Assembly (NCBI RefSeq): GCF_949628265.1
Contig: NC_088788.1
Coordinates: 1 to 64,000 of the forward strand
Length of the DNA stretch: 64,000 nt
Source: Cloeon dipterum
Taxonomy: Eukaryota; Arthropoda; Insecta; Ephemeroptera; Baetidae
Direction: 5' to 3'
The position numbers and the translations under genes were made by a program. How positions within the stretch are numbered: the stretch's first letter is position 1; each line of letters starts with the position of its first letter. Positions 1 to 11,090 of this stretch are shown piece after piece. The notes under the pieces were generated by a model that saw nothing but the letters and a program-made list of their open reading frames with translations, searched no databases and was not told where the DNA came from.

Positions 1-30
1 GGACACATTCATCTTACCGTTCGTTAATAT

Positions 31-617
31 AAAAGACCTTGAGAATGAAGGATAGATCGTTTAACCGAGAGGATTTGACCTGGAAAATTCACGCTCAAAG
101 CGCAGGATTCATGTTCCGGTCATTTGTTGCGTCAAAAAATGGCTGGAACAGAATCATGCACTTACCTAATCACAACCCATGATCACCGTAATTTTGGGGA
201 CCTGTTTCTTACCATTCACACAAGGCAGTGTGACCATTTTAAATTTAACCTGCAATAAAGTTTACCATGCTTTTCCATACAGCCCTCCAGACAGATTCCC
301 GCCTCACATCTGAAATTATACATTAAAGGACACTTCGCGCTACATTAAATGGAGTCCACTTACGAATTTCAAGCCCTTAAATGTTTATCATTTAAGAAAA
401 CCCAGAATCTCAATCAGTATTCAAATGAAAGCAAATTAGAAAAGAATTAACATGACCAGACCCATTAATCTTAAGATTCATGAGAATTGGATTGCAAAGG
501 ATAGTTCATTTGACCGCGAGGATTGGACCTTAGAATTCACGCTAGAAGCGCAGGATTCCTCGGTTCCGGTCATTTGTCACGTCAAAATGGCTGGAACAGA
601 AGAATCATGCACTTACA
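31..617. repeat. direct repeat, two diverged copies of about 140-160 bp
   Basis: The stretch near 31-172 recurs near 465-617. Both copies share the order aggatagatcgttt / aggatagttcattt, then gaggatt(t)gacc, gcgcaggatt, tccggtcatttgt and atggctggaacag. The downstream copy lies inside a 109-codon plus-strand open frame, while the upstream copy is frame-disrupted. The rest of the first kilobase is AT-rich and shows nothing else I can name. Confidence 0.7.
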
Positions 618-781
618 TAAACCCTGGAAATACTTACGCCCAGCTTACCTTCCACAACCAGGCATCAAACCACCAGTCACCATCCAGGCCACAGTCATCC
701 TCTCCAGGCAATCAAGACAACCTGCAAAATAAATTGAAACTAACCCGCCCACAACCAATTCAATTCGCATCTTTAATATGA
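452..781 (+). CDS. unclassified 109-codon open frame
   Basis: An ATG-initiated open frame covers the better copy of the local direct repeat. The predicted product has an acidic, mixed-composition first half (around DREDWTLEFTLEAQ) and a low-complexity Ser/Gln/Asn-rich second half. I recognise no domain, signal peptide or membrane segment. A second open frame overlaps it in another phase, which argues against strong coding constraint. It may be a chance frame or part of an exon. Confidence 0.15.
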   Translation: MTRPINLKIHENWIAKDSSFDREDWTLEFTLEAQDSSVPVICHVKMAGTEESCTYINPGNTYAQLTFHNQASNHQSPSRPQSSSPGNQDNLQNKLKLTRPQPIQFASLI

Positions 782-1070
782 CAACATTGACAATATTACA
801 AAATAACAATAACATACCTCAAAAGTAGACACACTTCAGTGCATAGAATATGCAAAGCAAGAATTTTCCTTGACTTTAAATCAAAACACCCAACAATTTC
901 ACTTCGCAATAAATAACCAAAGATAATTCAAACAGCTCGCTCAACAACAAAACACATCAACAATAGTGAAGAGTTGAGAACAATCACTACGCGGGAACAC
1001 TTGAACTGATAACTTCAGCAGATCTTGCGCCCTTAACCCATCAGCAAACGCGGCTTCACATAACTAGTCT
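782..1070. other. no gene seen
   Basis: AT-rich sequence with no convincing frame, splice-bounded island or repeat. Confidence 0.5.
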
Positions 1071-1350
1071 TTGAAATTGCTGAATCCGGGAAGAGTGGTT
1101 GCCGACAAACGCCATTTTGCGAGAGGATGCTCTCCTTCAAGCTCTCGTCCTCTTCAAAGACCTCAGGGTTGCTATGTCCAACAAGAGTTGTTCTCTGGCA
1201 GGCCGCTACGCATAATGGACAGTGAAGTCCTCCCCCTACCAGGCCTCGAGCGAGTTGCTTCTCCGGCTTACGCTTGCACGGCAGTTAGCTCGCTCGCCAG
1301 GCTCCACCCCGGAAACGATCCATCGTTGTCGGATCCAACTGGCTTACCAC
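1071..1350 (-). pseudogene. exon remnant, unrecognised protein
   Basis: On the minus strand a good acceptor (TTTGTTGCAG) stands just before 1350 and is followed by GC-rich, exon-like sequence. One frame begins GGKPVGSDNDG, which would suit the middle of an Ig domain, but it soon meets stops. Another frame is open further downstream and reads through FEEDESLKES. No donor is visible at the low-coordinate end. I read it as a decayed exon, possibly Ig-related; the family assignment is weak. Confidence 0.3.
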
Positions 1351-1479
1351 CTGCAACAAATTAATAAAATAATGCAAAAAGGGTAAAACTAAATGCACAA
1401 AACTGTTTAACAGTGGAATCACGTGCTCAAAAACGGTAGCGACTCTAGCATTTACAACGTTTGCAAGAACGATTTATAC

Positions 1480-1568
1480 CTTTGCCGACGTTGTTGACGG
1501 CAGCTTCACGATAGCCTTCGCCTCCAGCCACCCCAGCATTTCCTTCAGGCTCAGGAAGTGCCACATAA
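1480..1568 (-). pseudogene. short Ig-like exon remnant
   Basis: A minus-strand island ends at a GTATAA donor. One frame carries YREAAVNNVGK, close to the terminal strand of titin-family Ig domains (Y.x.A.N..G), but it lacks the rest of the domain. No clear acceptor is visible. The sequence resembles the end of the island at 2.33-2.75 kb, so both may come from one ancestral exon. Confidence 0.3.
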
Positions 1569-1840
1569 TATGAAACAATTCCAGCATTCAAATGTAAAAG
1601 CAATATATAATTGTACCTTATTCACACAGGCAAAATCATTTACCATGTGAAATAGCTTCAAAGCAGTGAAATCAAATTTCTTTTGCCAATTGACTGATTT
1701 ACGTACACTTCAAACAATTTTCACAAAATATTTAGCGTTAATTCGATAATATTTGTAAAAAAAACGCAAATATCTAAATTTATAATTGGACCTTCTGTGC
1801 ATTACAGCATCTGTTCTCGACTTTAAATAGCGTTACTTGC

Positions 1841-2135
1841 CTTGTGATGGAATACAAGTGTACGGTGATCCTCATGCAACCTAGGATGTGGTCCACCAAC
1901 AAAGTTGTCAAGGGCAGAGCCGTCCAGAGACCAGGAAGAGCGGCTCCAGTCAAGCAGCTTGAGAAAGGAGGGGGCGATTGGCGGCTAAAAAGATGAAAAT
2001 GAGGCATGGCCAGCGTAGCAGGGCGGCCAACTTGTCGACGTCAAGGCGCCTCACCATGAGGTCCAACTCCGGGGGCATCTACTCGTCGTCTCCAAGGCAG
2101 CCTTCTCCAAGCTTCACCTGGTTGCCAGCCAATCG
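1841..2135 (-). pseudogene. decayed copy of the coiled-coil exon seen at 42.5 and 48.3 kb
   Basis: Minus-strand translation gives MPPELDLMVRRLD, DKLAALLRWP and LAANRPLLSQ in order. These match PPEVGFVLARLDELAALLRRP and SVANRCSLLHLLDQS of the exon at 42475-42870, but at least three stops and a frameshift interrupt the frame. The low-coordinate boundary is AAG followed by GCAAGT, a GC-type donor also present in the copies at 14.50 and 48.27 kb. The product would be part of the same coiled-coil protein; this copy cannot encode it. Confidence 0.6.
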
Positions 2136-2399
2136 CGTAGACTCATGGCAGAACGTAGGAAAAACAGAAGTTTGAAGCTCTCATCACAGGAGCTTTCTGC
2201 TTAGATACCCAGCCGACAGTGTGACAGGATCCCCGGGCCCTCACCACTGCTGCTGTTGGCGATGATTCTTGCCCAAGATCACACTTTAGACGTGTTTTTC
2301 TCCTACAAAAATACCAACAATTGATTACATTTTACATCTTCTCAAAACAAAGCAGGTATGAATGGTAGATATAAAAGGCGGATATGAGTGAGCTTTACC

Positions 2400-2745
2400 T
2401 GCGACATTCGGCACCACTTCTCTGTGTGGTGTATATAGATCGGTCAATAGCACATCATGACCTTGCGGTTGACGACTTCGGCCAGCTTGTTGACGGCCTT
2501 TGGCTTCAGCTCCTGCCGCAGCTGAATCTTCAGCAAGATCTTCCTCCAAGTTAGCGCTGTACCGCGCGGGCAGGTCCTTCGGCTGAAACTGCATCATGCC
2601 CATGTCCTTTTTGACGCTGGCCACCATCTCTTCGGCTTCGGCGATCAAGTAGGCAAGCGCGTTGCAGCTGATGCGCCATTCACTTCCGCTCCTCCTCCAA
2701 CAGCAGCTGTTTTGGCTGTTATCTCCCCTCCTACAGCTACTCATG
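2400..2745 (-). pseudogene. coiled-coil/helical exon, probably frameshifted
   Basis: The minus strand is open over about 139 codons and ends at a CAG|GTAAAG donor near 2400. The first part reads EAEEMVASVKKDMGMMQFQ and KDLPARYSANLEED. After that point another frame looks more protein-like (LRQELKPKAVNKLAEVVNRK), which suggests a frameshift in the middle. The composition is Glu/Lys-rich and helical. I do not recognise the family, but it lies beside other coiled-coil exon remnants on the same strand. Confidence 0.4.
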
Positions 2746-2956
2746 CAGCTCCTGCGTCTGTGTCTTGTTCACTCTGTCGACAAACAAAATTCTTTCGACA
2801 AAATTATGTAGTTATGCGTAATAGGTCCGAGATTTTTCAATAAATTTTTTAATGCTTAACAGCAACTGTCACAAACTACCGCTAATTTAAAATAAATTTA
2901 AACCATTTTATCAAAATCGTTAATAAAAAGTTATCGATACGTGTTACTCGAGGTAA

Positions 2957-3207
2957 GGCTACTGCAGCTCGTTCATGTGGGCGTTGCCATGCGGCCTGGC
3001 AGTCTTGACAGTGACGAGCTTGTCCTGGGAGGCGTGTAGACTGTCTCAGGTCGTAAAGCTGCGTCTTTCTGGTCTTGAGGATGACGCCCTCGGAGATGAG
3101 CATGGCCACGTCGAACTGCAGGCCAAGCTTCCATTTCTGCTCGAGCTGCGCACCTTGTAACCGTCCTGCCGATGCTCGCCCTCCAGCTTCGGCAGCCACT
3201 GCTGCAT
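2957..3207 (-). pseudogene. coiled-coil exon broken by two frameshifts
   Basis: A strong acceptor (TTTCTGCAG) precedes 3207. Three consecutive pieces in three frames make a continuous helical sequence: MQQWLPKLEGEHRQDGYKV, then LEQKWKLGLQFDVAMLIS, then LHASQDKLVTVKTARP, ending with MNELQ and a stop. Such frame hopping over a clean amphipathic sequence points to an old coding exon with at least two indels. The parent is probably the same centrosomin-like coiled-coil protein represented elsewhere in the window. Confidence 0.5.
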
Positions 3208-3259
3208 CTGCAGAAAGCAAGGAAAGCAAATTTTGAACCAAATACGACTAAAGTTTTCA

Positions 3260-4430
3260 TTCAAATTTTGAAACTAAAGTTTTCATGCGCAACTCAGAAA
3301 AATTATGAACCAACAGACACCTAAGATAATATATGTCATAGTATTCAAGTTTAACTTAAAATAATGGATTAAGAGCACAAAATCACTGGCGATGGAAAAA
3401 AATATTTTAATATTATTCGATTGTCTTCGGTAAAACTGTACATAACAGACTGAAAGTGGCACAACGGAAACCTAAAATGGCCGCCAGTGACACGACTTTA
3501 CACTTGAACCGGATCGGCTAGCTAGAATTTAGTTTTCAATCGTATTTCTCAGCCAACAATTCGAAGCTTAACTTAAAAAATATAATTCAAACATAACTTA
3601 TTGAGGAAATTGAATGATTCGACAATGAATAGATCGAGTTGTATTAAAAAAGCTGCAAAGAAGTTAAATTCGTAAGGGTATTACTGCAGAAAATATTTTT
3701 GATCAAGCTGAATTTCAGATTTTTCGTGCTAAATAGTAAAAAGGACAGCTATGAAAATCATAGAAAGTCAGCCGGCCAATAATAATCAGAAAATTATAAA
3801 CAAAACAACTTATTTTCGTTACTTACTGCAGATTTCCAATTTTCAAAGATTTTTCAAGAATGTTAAAACATCTTGACTGTCGCCCGCTGTCGCCTTAGAC
3901 TCAAACACGAAATAAATGAAGATGGCGTCTAGTGACGCGCATTTCGACCAGGTTCGGCTTGGCTCGTAAACTTTCGGAATTTCCTTGGCGTTAATGTCGC
4001 TAAAGCCGCAATATAATCGCACGATTAGTGCTGCCACCAGGTGGCCGCCAAACAAGTCAAACGCCTGGCGCGGCAATAATTAAAAGTTTCGCAACATATA
4101 CATAACTGGAATGGATGTTGTGTTTTAATTCCTAATAAATGAGACGTGGAAACATTTTTTGATGTTTGTTTGAATTGAATCACTCGCGAATTTCATTGAT
4201 TCGAGAAAACGGCTATTTTAATCGATTCAAATATGGCGATGGAATATTTTACCGCGGACGGGACAAACTGCAGGAAATTTATCAAAAGATGTTGCACCAG
4301 CGTTTTAAAATTAACTAAAAATGACGTAATGTTGAATTAAATATTCCAGCAACAAGAAAATTGTATGAAGTAGTAAAAAATTGACAATTACACATCGCCG
4401 AAAATCCGGGTTAAATAAAAAAATCAAACA
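3260..4430. other. no gene seen
   Basis: AT-rich sequence, presumably intron or intergenic. The minus-strand 77-codon frame at 3843-4076 has no splice context and no recognisable motif, so I do not annotate it as a gene. Confidence 0.5.
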
Positions 4431-4439
4431 TCTACTCAC

Positions 4440-4700
4440 CAGAAATCCCCAATCGCGAATCGGCCGTGGTACCCGCTGGTCGGGTCGCCTGAAGGTCGCG
4501 GGCAACCTGCCAGCCCCACGGCCGCAGTTCACCAATAACAGCACATCCATCTCCAGGATGGCTGCGGCCGCCAACTCACGCCGGTCCGAATCAAAAATCG
4601 TGATGACTGCGCGGCCATCTTCCTCAAAGTCGAGCAAGCGCTCAACAGGCCCTGCCTGCATACTGCATAGCTCCCCGCGGCGAAGTGGCGATGGCAAACT
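4440..4700 (-). CDS. exon-like island with canonical donor, possible Ig fragment
   Basis: A minus-strand frame is open for more than 80 codons and ends at CTG|GTGAGTAG. It reads EEDGRAVITIFDSDRREL then AAAAILEMDVLLLVN, like the E-to-F strand part of an Ig I-set domain (GRAxLTIxD). The C-terminal third is Arg/Pro-rich and matches the cassette exons downstream at the nucleotide level (ggtcgggtcgcc, gggcaac). The acceptor is unclear. It may be a fusion of an Ig remnant with a cassette unit. Confidence 0.35.
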
Positions 4701-5216
4701 CGCACGATCTTAAAGAGCACATCTTAAAGGTCGGTGTGGCCGATGGCCGCAACCGCAGAAGGCCCCTAAATCACGACCGCATCACTGTACTGTGCTAATA
4801 AAATGGCGATTGGCTTGCAGCTGCACCTGCCTACATGCCACAATGGCGACTAGCCTCAAAAAAGAAGCGACAAGCTACCCAAGCGACACACCGTACTTTA
4901 TAATACTGCCACTCGCGTCGCTGCCAATCACCAACTCTAATGGCAAATTGCGCGGTAAGACTTAAAACTTTGAATTCGGCTTGTTATTGATTGCGGTAAA
5001 TTTCGCATCGCTCAACAAACACTCAAATTTTCGGCGTTGAATTGAATATCTCCCATTTATTGCAAAATAAGAAAGTTGGCAATCGTTTGTTTATTGAAAA
5101 TGGCACAATTTTCCGCTAACAAGATGCAAATTATTGCTTCGTGGCTCGCAAAAGTATAAAAAATATACGTTGCCCCCAAAATATGAAATAATGCAGTAAA
5201 AATTGTACTCACTCAC

Positions 5217-5495
5217 CCGGTGTGTGGCCGCGGGTCAGCCTGGGTCGGAGGTTGGACCTGTGCTGCTGGCGGAGGCAGTTGCTGCTGTAATTTGCGGATG
5301 TCCTTGCAAGTCAGCCTTACGATGCACTTCGGAGAATTCCGCCTCGCACCCTGGGAATCAGAATCTGGCTGAGCGGGGCACTCCGACTTGTCCTACACGC
5401 CGTCCATGGCCGGCCACGGCCATCGGTGGCCGTCTGGTGGTTGCCGGCCGCCTCGCAGGCCCCTTAATCCTCGATCACGGCACGGCCGCGGATTG
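5217..5495 (-). pseudogene. cassette exon A1
   Basis: This minus-strand exon island ends in ACCGG|GTGAGTGAGTAC. The frame shared by related copies reads DKSECPAQPDSDSQ, then KCIVRLTCKDIRKLQQQ and PPTQADPRPHTG up to the donor. Here the codon before DKSE is TAG where other copies have CGG or CAG, so this copy has an in-frame stop. I do not recognise the family. The Gln/Pro-rich tail and the absence of a known domain suggest a disordered segment. Confidence 0.5.
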
Positions 5496-6830
5496 AGACA
5501 GAGTTAACGCAACTTCCAAAATGGCGACTGGCCTAAAAAACAAGCGACGCCAGCGACACACCGTCAACACCATCCACCACGTACTTCATAATACTGCCGC
5601 TGGCGTCGCTACCAATCACTTACTCTGATAGCAAATTGCGCGGCAAGACTTAAAAGTTTGAATTTGGCGAATTTGGCTTGGTATTGATTGCGGTTAAGTT
5701 TCGCATCGCTAAACAGACCCTCAAATTTTCAAAATTGATTTGATCCTTGCCCAATTCTTGTAAAGAAAAAGTTTAAATTCGTATTTTTACTGAAAATTGC
5801 GAAATTTTCCGGTGTAAAGATACAAATTCTTGCGTAGTGGCTCGCAAAATTTCAACAAATGACGTGTATAAATACTGTGCCCCCAAAATATCAATTGTAC
5901 TCACCCACTCTGTGGCCGCGGGTCAGCCAGGGTCGGAGGTTGGACCTGTGCTACTAGCGGAGGCAGCTACTGCTGTAATTTGCGGAAGTCCTTGCAAGCC
6001 AGCGTGACGACGCACTTGGGAGAAGTCAGCCTCGCACCCTGACAATCAGAATCTGGCTGAGCGGGACCCTCCGACTTGTCCTGCATGCCGTCCATGGCCG
6101 GCCACGGCCCTCGATGGCCGCCTGGTGGTTGCCAGCCGCCTCGCAGGCCCCTTTATCCTTGAACACAACACGGCCACAGATTGATACGGAGTTCTCACCA
6201 ATGCCAAAATGGCGACTGGCCTCAAAAACAAGCGACAAGCGACGCCAGCGACACACCGTCCACCCCGTACTTCATAATACTGCCGCTGGCGTCGCTGCCA
6301 ATCACCTTCTCTAACAGCAAATTGCGCGGCAAGACTTAAAAGTTCGAATTCGTCATGGATTTGATTGCGGTAAAATTTCGCATCGCTAGACACTAAAATT
6401 TTCAAAATTGATTTGATCAATGCCCATTTCTTGCAAACAATAAAGTTGGAATACTTTTATTTTATGAAAAATGCAAAATTTTACGTTATCAAGATTCAAA
6501 TAATTGCAAAGTAGCTTGCACAATTTTAACGATGACGTCTATAATTGTGTTGCCCCAAAATATTAAATAATGCATTATAAATTGTACTCACCCTGTGTGT
6601 GGCCGCGGGTCAGCTATGGTCCTCGACAGTCACTTAATGGTCGCTGGCCGGGTCCCGGGCAACTAAATTACGACCGCAGGCCAACAGAGCACGCATCCTC
6701 CAGCATCTGCCAGTGCAATGCCTGTCAACAATAACAGTGCCAGCTGCTAAGCTGCTAACTAATGACAACACGCATGCGCATTAGCACCAGCTCAATAAAA
6801 ATTATTGTCCCTTGACTCCGCCTCCTTCTT
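5261..6830. repeat. segmental duplication, left copy (offset 3,818 bp)
   Basis: By eye this block matches 9079-10645 base for base over almost all of its length. The first differences appear around 6614/10432 (cagctatggt versus cagccgtggt), 6633/10451 (ttaatgg versus ctaaagg) and a short indel near 6827. It covers cassette exons A1 (part), A2 and A3 with their introns. The near identity contrasts with the diverged surroundings and implies a recent duplication or gene conversion. Confidence 0.9.
5905..6185 (-). CDS. cassette exon A2
   Basis: This is the second tandem copy and ends at a GTGAGTAC donor. The shared frame reads MQDKSEGPAQPDSD, then VTLACKDFRKLQQ, and is open over the aligned part. 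A second phase is also open (EGRGRPWTACRTSRRVPLS), so which phase is used cannot be settled by eye. An almost identical copy lies 3,818 bp further at 9723-10003. Confidence 0.35.
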
Positions 6831-6835
6831 TCTAA
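6592..6835 (-). CDS. cassette exon A3 with cgcatgcgca motif
   Basis: The donor CAGG|GTGAGTAC lies at 6592. On the minus strand the island runs from a Sp1-like GGAGGCGGAGTC stretch through TGCGCATGCGTG, and a short ATG frame (MRALLACGRNLVARD) starts before the donor but hits a stop. It could be a 5' non-coding first exon rather than a coding one. Close copies are at 10410-10645 and 17129-17370. Confidence 0.35.
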
Positions 6836-7284
6836 ACACAAAGCTCTGCGTTTGGCATGGCTAGGTGTGTTCACACACTCGAATTACCTGTTCGATCTTT
6901 AAACGCAGAATAAAAACGAGAAAGATACTTCAAATTTGCGAATTGAAATTTTTTTAACTGCTGGCGACAGCAGCAAACTTATTCGTATTTTTAAAATGTG
7001 TTGAATTGTCACTTCCATTTAAACTATAATTGTTGGTTTTTTTTAAAGTATATCAAAATATTTGCGGCCTTTTCCTGCCGCGTGCAATGCACACACATGA
7101 GATTTTACACACTCCCGCAGTGCGATTAATTGACAATCACAATATTTAAAACACCGCGAAATTAGAGAAGTTTGCCGAGCATGTGCGGCGCCGAAATGAG
7201 CAAAAAAGAGATGCGGGAAAATTTTACAATCTATATTCCACTTTGTAATGCAAAAATTGTTTTAGGGAAATTTTTGGCCTTACC

Positions 7285-7640
7285 TGCAAGTCTGACGGTG
7301 ATTTGTGAGAGTGGCTGACTTGGCAATGGTCAGCTCGGCGACCTGCTTCTCGAGCGAAGACAAGGAGACGCGCTCAAGGAGCCAACGTAAGTGGCGGCTG
7401 CACTTGCTGAGCACTTTGTCAAGCAAGTGCTGCAGCCAACGCCAACGCTGGTCTGACCATAGAGTGAGGTCGGACAACAGCGCGGAGTCGCCGAACGAAG
7501 TCCTCTCGCCAACCGCAGTCTTGACCAGCTTTTTAGCCAGGCTTAGCGTCGGTTCGGGAACGGCAAACTTGCTCTCCGCGTCACCACAGCTTAGAGCCTG
7601 CTTCACGCTCTTGGACAGAGACTCAATCGCGTCTGACTTT
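7285..7640 (-). CDS. KSDAIES exon, copy 1 (open)
   Basis: The acceptor CATGTCAACAG precedes 7640 and the donor TGCAG|GTAAGG follows 7285. The frame is open throughout (about 118 codons), starting KSDAIESLSKSVKQ and continuing PEPTLSLAKKLVK, SDLTLWSDQRW and LERVSLSSLEKQVAEL to NHRQTCR. The last third is a short coiled coil. It is longer than the other copies because of an extra HLLDKVLSKCSRHLR stretch. The family is uncertain; its repeated association with the SPTSSVSS and centrosomin-like exons suggests the same protein. Confidence 0.55.
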
Positions 7641-7832
7641 CTGTTGACATGAAAGACACAATGGCAATAAAAATAACAGAGTTGGAGCGCAGCTACCGAG
7701 TCTTTTAAAGCGTCTGTCAACCAACAAATTAGTCGATTTCATATGAGTGCAACGCACACATGTTTAGTTCTGCGATTTTTTTTTTGTTTGAAATAAATAA
7801 AATATGGAGAATAATTAAGAACAGTGTCTCAC

Positions 7833-8215
7833 CTGGATGGAACCCTGGTGACGGGGCGTAACCTTGATGCTGGGCGGCTCCGCCTTCATGACGCCGGCCA
7901 AGCTGGGAGGCGGCCTGACGTTGACGCGTTGTTCGTGCTGCCGAAGGCTGTTGGGGATGAGATAGTGCGAAGGATGCACGTTCCCGACGTTCCCGCTGCT
8001 TCAGGGTTTGCGGACAATCGCCCGAGCGGATGAGAATTGGACGGCAGCACTGCCAAAAAGGCCGACGTCACGGCCGCAAGCGCCGAGGATGCAGCCCATT
8101 GCTCCCGAGCAGTTGGTCGACTAAGTCGAAGACACGGACGACGTTGGCGATGGACAATCGCTCGTAAACACGTAATCCTCAACGGCGAACTCAAGCTACA
8201 CAACGTCCGTCCCCT
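7833..8215 (-). pseudogene. SPTSSVSS exon, copy 1
   Basis: The exon ends CATCCAG|GTGAGACAC. Across five copies (7.8, 11.6, 18.3, 41.5 and 53.4 kb) the minus strand encodes a Ser-rich start (SPTSSVSSTSSANCSEH in the best copies), an Ala-rich helix, and an end IQVTPRHQG. In this copy the Ser-rich part is mutated and no single frame spans the exon. The acceptor is not obvious; homology continues upstream of 8215. Confidence 0.45.
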
Positions 8216-8913
8216 CAACGTTCAGCACCTGAACGATAACAATTTTTATTATTAACAGACGCAGTTGTTTGCTGCAAAGAACGAAGAAAATTAAATATTC
8301 AAAATCTAAACTGAGAAGAGACAAGCCACATTTAAGGAGCATTTCAATCGATTATTTATAATAAGTCAATGCTTGCGAAATAATTGTTTAAAACGTCTAA
8401 TTTATCGTGTAAAATCAATGCAAAGAATCATCGGTGGAAATATTTCTTTTAAAAAATAAAAATAAAAATTCGCGGAGGTTTATAAATCATAATTTAAGTT
8501 TTTAAAACGGGATTAACAAAAAAAGAACCGTTTCTTCACTCGGAGAAGCACAACCGTCGGTTTGAGATCATTTCCGGGCCAAGAATCTTTGCCGAACACC
8601 GACGGAAACAATAAGGAAGGAACCGAATTATTTCCCTTTTGGCTGGATTTAAGAACCCGATTATTGTTCATTGAAATGATTGGTGGTAAAATAAATATCA
8701 ACACAGACAACAATTGAAAAAATGACCAATTGAGTAACTAGGATCGTAAGAGCTATCAAAACTGATGCGACTGATAATGCGTAAAATTTGTTGCTGCCAG
8801 CGAGCGGTCTGAAAAATTAACCGGCCATAAAGTGAGCAGAGAAATCACGAAAATAGAGCTTGCCGAAGGTAAATTAACACACATCAAGCTCGCTATTAGT
8901 TGCAATTTCCTAC
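8216..8913. repeat. repeated intron linking SPTSSVSS and Cys-rich exons
   Basis: AT-rich sequence with the landmarks cagacgcagttgttt, aacgaagaaaatt, aaaacgggattaacaaaaa, tttccgggccaa and taaaatttgttgctgcc. The same order recurs at 12.0-12.4 (truncated), 18.7-19.4, 48.8-49.4 and 53.75-54.4 kb. I see no coding potential. It behaves as an intron copied together with its exons. Confidence 0.8.
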
Positions 8914-9320
8914 CTTGTTGCCAAAGCCACTCGGAGGAAGAGCCAGGCATTATATCTGTCTTCAAAATAGAGCCCCTCGTGCGGCTGGTGGCAAGGGTAT
9001 GTTCTGTAGGACATCCATGCGATAGAATCGCTCTCAGCGATGGGCGGCGGCCGCAGGGTCGAAGGTTGCACCTGCATGTGCTGCTGGCGGAGGCAGTTGC
9101 TGCTGTAATTTGCGGATGTCCTTGCAAGTCAGCCTTACGATGCACTTCGGAGAATTCCGCCTCGCACCCTGGGAATCAGAATCTGGCTGAGCGGGGCACT
9201 CCGACTTGTCCTACACGCCGTCCATGGCCGGCCACGGCCATCGGTGGCCGTCTGGTGGTTGCCGGCCGCCTCGCAGGCCCCTTAATCCTCGATCACGGCA
9301 CGGCCGCGGATTGAGACAGA
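8914..9320 (-). CDS. Cys-rich exon fused to cassette exon, copy 1
   Basis: The donor AAG|GTAGGA lies at 8914. The minus-strand frame runs STCRCNLRPCGRRPSLRAIL, then PGSSSEWLW, and is open for over 100 codons to the donor. Upstream (from 9079) the sequence becomes cassette exon A1 type, so one exon joins cassette sequence to a Cys/Arg-rich C-terminal half. The same fusion is present at 19.4, 49.4 and 54.4 kb with the frame still open. The function is unknown. Confidence 0.45.
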
Positions 9321-10645
9321 GTTAACGCAACTTCCAAAATGGCGACTGGCCTAAAAAACAAGCGACGCCAGCGACACACCGTCAACACCATCCACCACGT
9401 ACTTCATAATACTGCCGCTGGCGTCGCTACCAATCACTTACTCTGATAGCAAATTGCGCGGCAAGACTTAAAAGTTTGAATTTGGCGAATTTGGCTTGGT
9501 ATTGATTGCGGTTAAGTTTCGCATCGCTAAACAGACCCTCAAATTTTCAAAATTGATTTGATCCTTGCCCAATTCTTGTAAAGAAAAAGTTTAAATTCGT
9601 ATTTTTACTGAAAATTGCGAAATTTTCCGGTGTAAAGATACAAATTCTTGCGTAGTGGCTCGCAAAATTTCAACAAATGACGTGTATAAATACTGTGCCC
9701 CCAAAATATCAATTGTACTCACCCACTCTGTGGCCGCGGGTCAGCCAGGGTCGGAGGTTGGACCTGTGCTACTAGCGGAGGCAGCTACTGCTGTAATTTG
9801 CGGAAGTCCTTGCAAGCCAGCGTGACGACGCACTTGGGAGAAGTCAGCCTCGCACCCTGACAATCAGAATCTGGCTGAGCGGGACCCTCCGACTTGTCCT
9901 GCATGCCGTCCATGGCCGGCCACGGCCCTCGATGGCCGCCTGGTGGTTGCCAGCCGCCTCGCAGGCCCCTTTATCCTTGAACACAACACGGCCACAGATT
10001 GATACGGAGTTCTCACCAATGCCAAAATGGCGACTGGCCTCAAAAACAAGCGACAAGCGACGCCAGCGACACACCGTCCACCCCGTACTTCATAATACTG
10101 CCGCTGGCGTCGCTGCCAATCACCTTCTCTAACAGCAAATTGCGCGGCAAGACTTAAAAGTTCGAATTCGTCATGGATTTGATTGCGGTAAAATTTCGCA
10201 TCGCTAGACACTAAAATTTTCAAAATTGATTTGATCAATGCCCATTTCTTGCAAACAATAAAGTTGGAATACTTTTATTTTATGAAAAATGCAAAATTTT
10301 ACGTTATCAAGATTCAAATAATTGCAAAGTAGCTTGCACAATTTTAACGATGACGTCTATAATTGTGTTGCCCCAAAATATTAAATAATGCATTATAAAT
10401 TGTACTCACCCTGTGTGTGGCCGCGGGTCAGCCGTGGTCCTCGACAGTCACCTAAAGGTCGCTGGCCGGGTCCCGGGCAACTAAATTACGACCGCAGGCC
10501 AACAGAGCACGCATCCTCCAGCATCTGCCAGTGCAATGCCTGTCAACAATAACAGTGCCAGCTGCTAAGCTGCTAACTAATGACAACACGCATGCGCATT
10601 AGCACCAGCTCAATAAAAATTATTGTCCCTTGACTCCGCCTCCTT
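9079..10645 (-). repeat. segmental duplication, right copy, with cassette exons B1-B3
   Basis: This is the partner of 5261-6830. Donors at 9723 and 10410 are intact GTGAGTAC sites, and the coding contents equal those of A2 and A3. The left junction at about 9079 abuts the Cys-rich exon rather than a cassette donor, so the duplication breakpoint falls inside exon A1-type sequence. After about 10645 the two regions remain homologous but visibly diverged. Confidence 0.9.
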
Positions 10646-11090
10646 TCTAAACACAAAGCTCTGCGTTTGGCATGGCGACAGGTGTGCGCACACACGCATT
10701 CACCAGCTCGATGTTAAACCACAGAATAAAAACGAGTGAATTAATACTTCAAATTTGCAAATAGAATTTTATATACTGCTAGCGACAGCAGCAAACTCAT
10801 TCAAAAACTGTTTATAAGTAAAATGTGTTGAATTTTCACTTCTTAATAAACTATAACTGTTGTTTTTTTTTAAATATAAAATTATTTGCGGCCTTTTCCT
10901 GCCACGCGCGATATTACACTCCCACGGTGCGATTAATTGACACTCTCTATATTTAAAACACCGCGAAATTAGAGCAGTTTGTCGCGCATGTGCGGCGCCG
11001 ACATGAGCAACAAAGTGATGCGGGAAAATTTAACAATCTATATTCCTGTTTGTGATGCAAAAACTGTTTTAAGGAAATTTTTGGCTTTAC

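Larger units (their letters stand above)
4790..6840 (-). repeat. tandem array of three exon+intron cassette units, period about 690 bp
   Basis: Three head-to-tail units have their donor boundaries at 5217, 5905 and 6592. Each unit holds, on the plus strand, an AAAATGGCGACTGGCC motif, the stretch gacaccgtccaccacgtac, an AT-rich intron part ending CCCCCAAAATAT, then ACTCACCC (minus-strand GTGAGT donor) and a GC-rich exon part. The first and second units are closest in the exon part; the third has a different exon 5' half containing cgcatgcgca. Single or partial relatives occur at 13.7, 14.6, 15.5, 17.1, 19.5, 20.2, 21.2, 23.8, 25.9, 46.3, 49.6, 51.5 and 54.5 kb. Confidence 0.85.

Noticed and set aside
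4790..10650. Cassette array as a tandem transposon insertion
   Set aside because: No transposase frame, no terminal inverted repeats or target duplications visible; donor sites and exon-like composition fit duplicated exons better.
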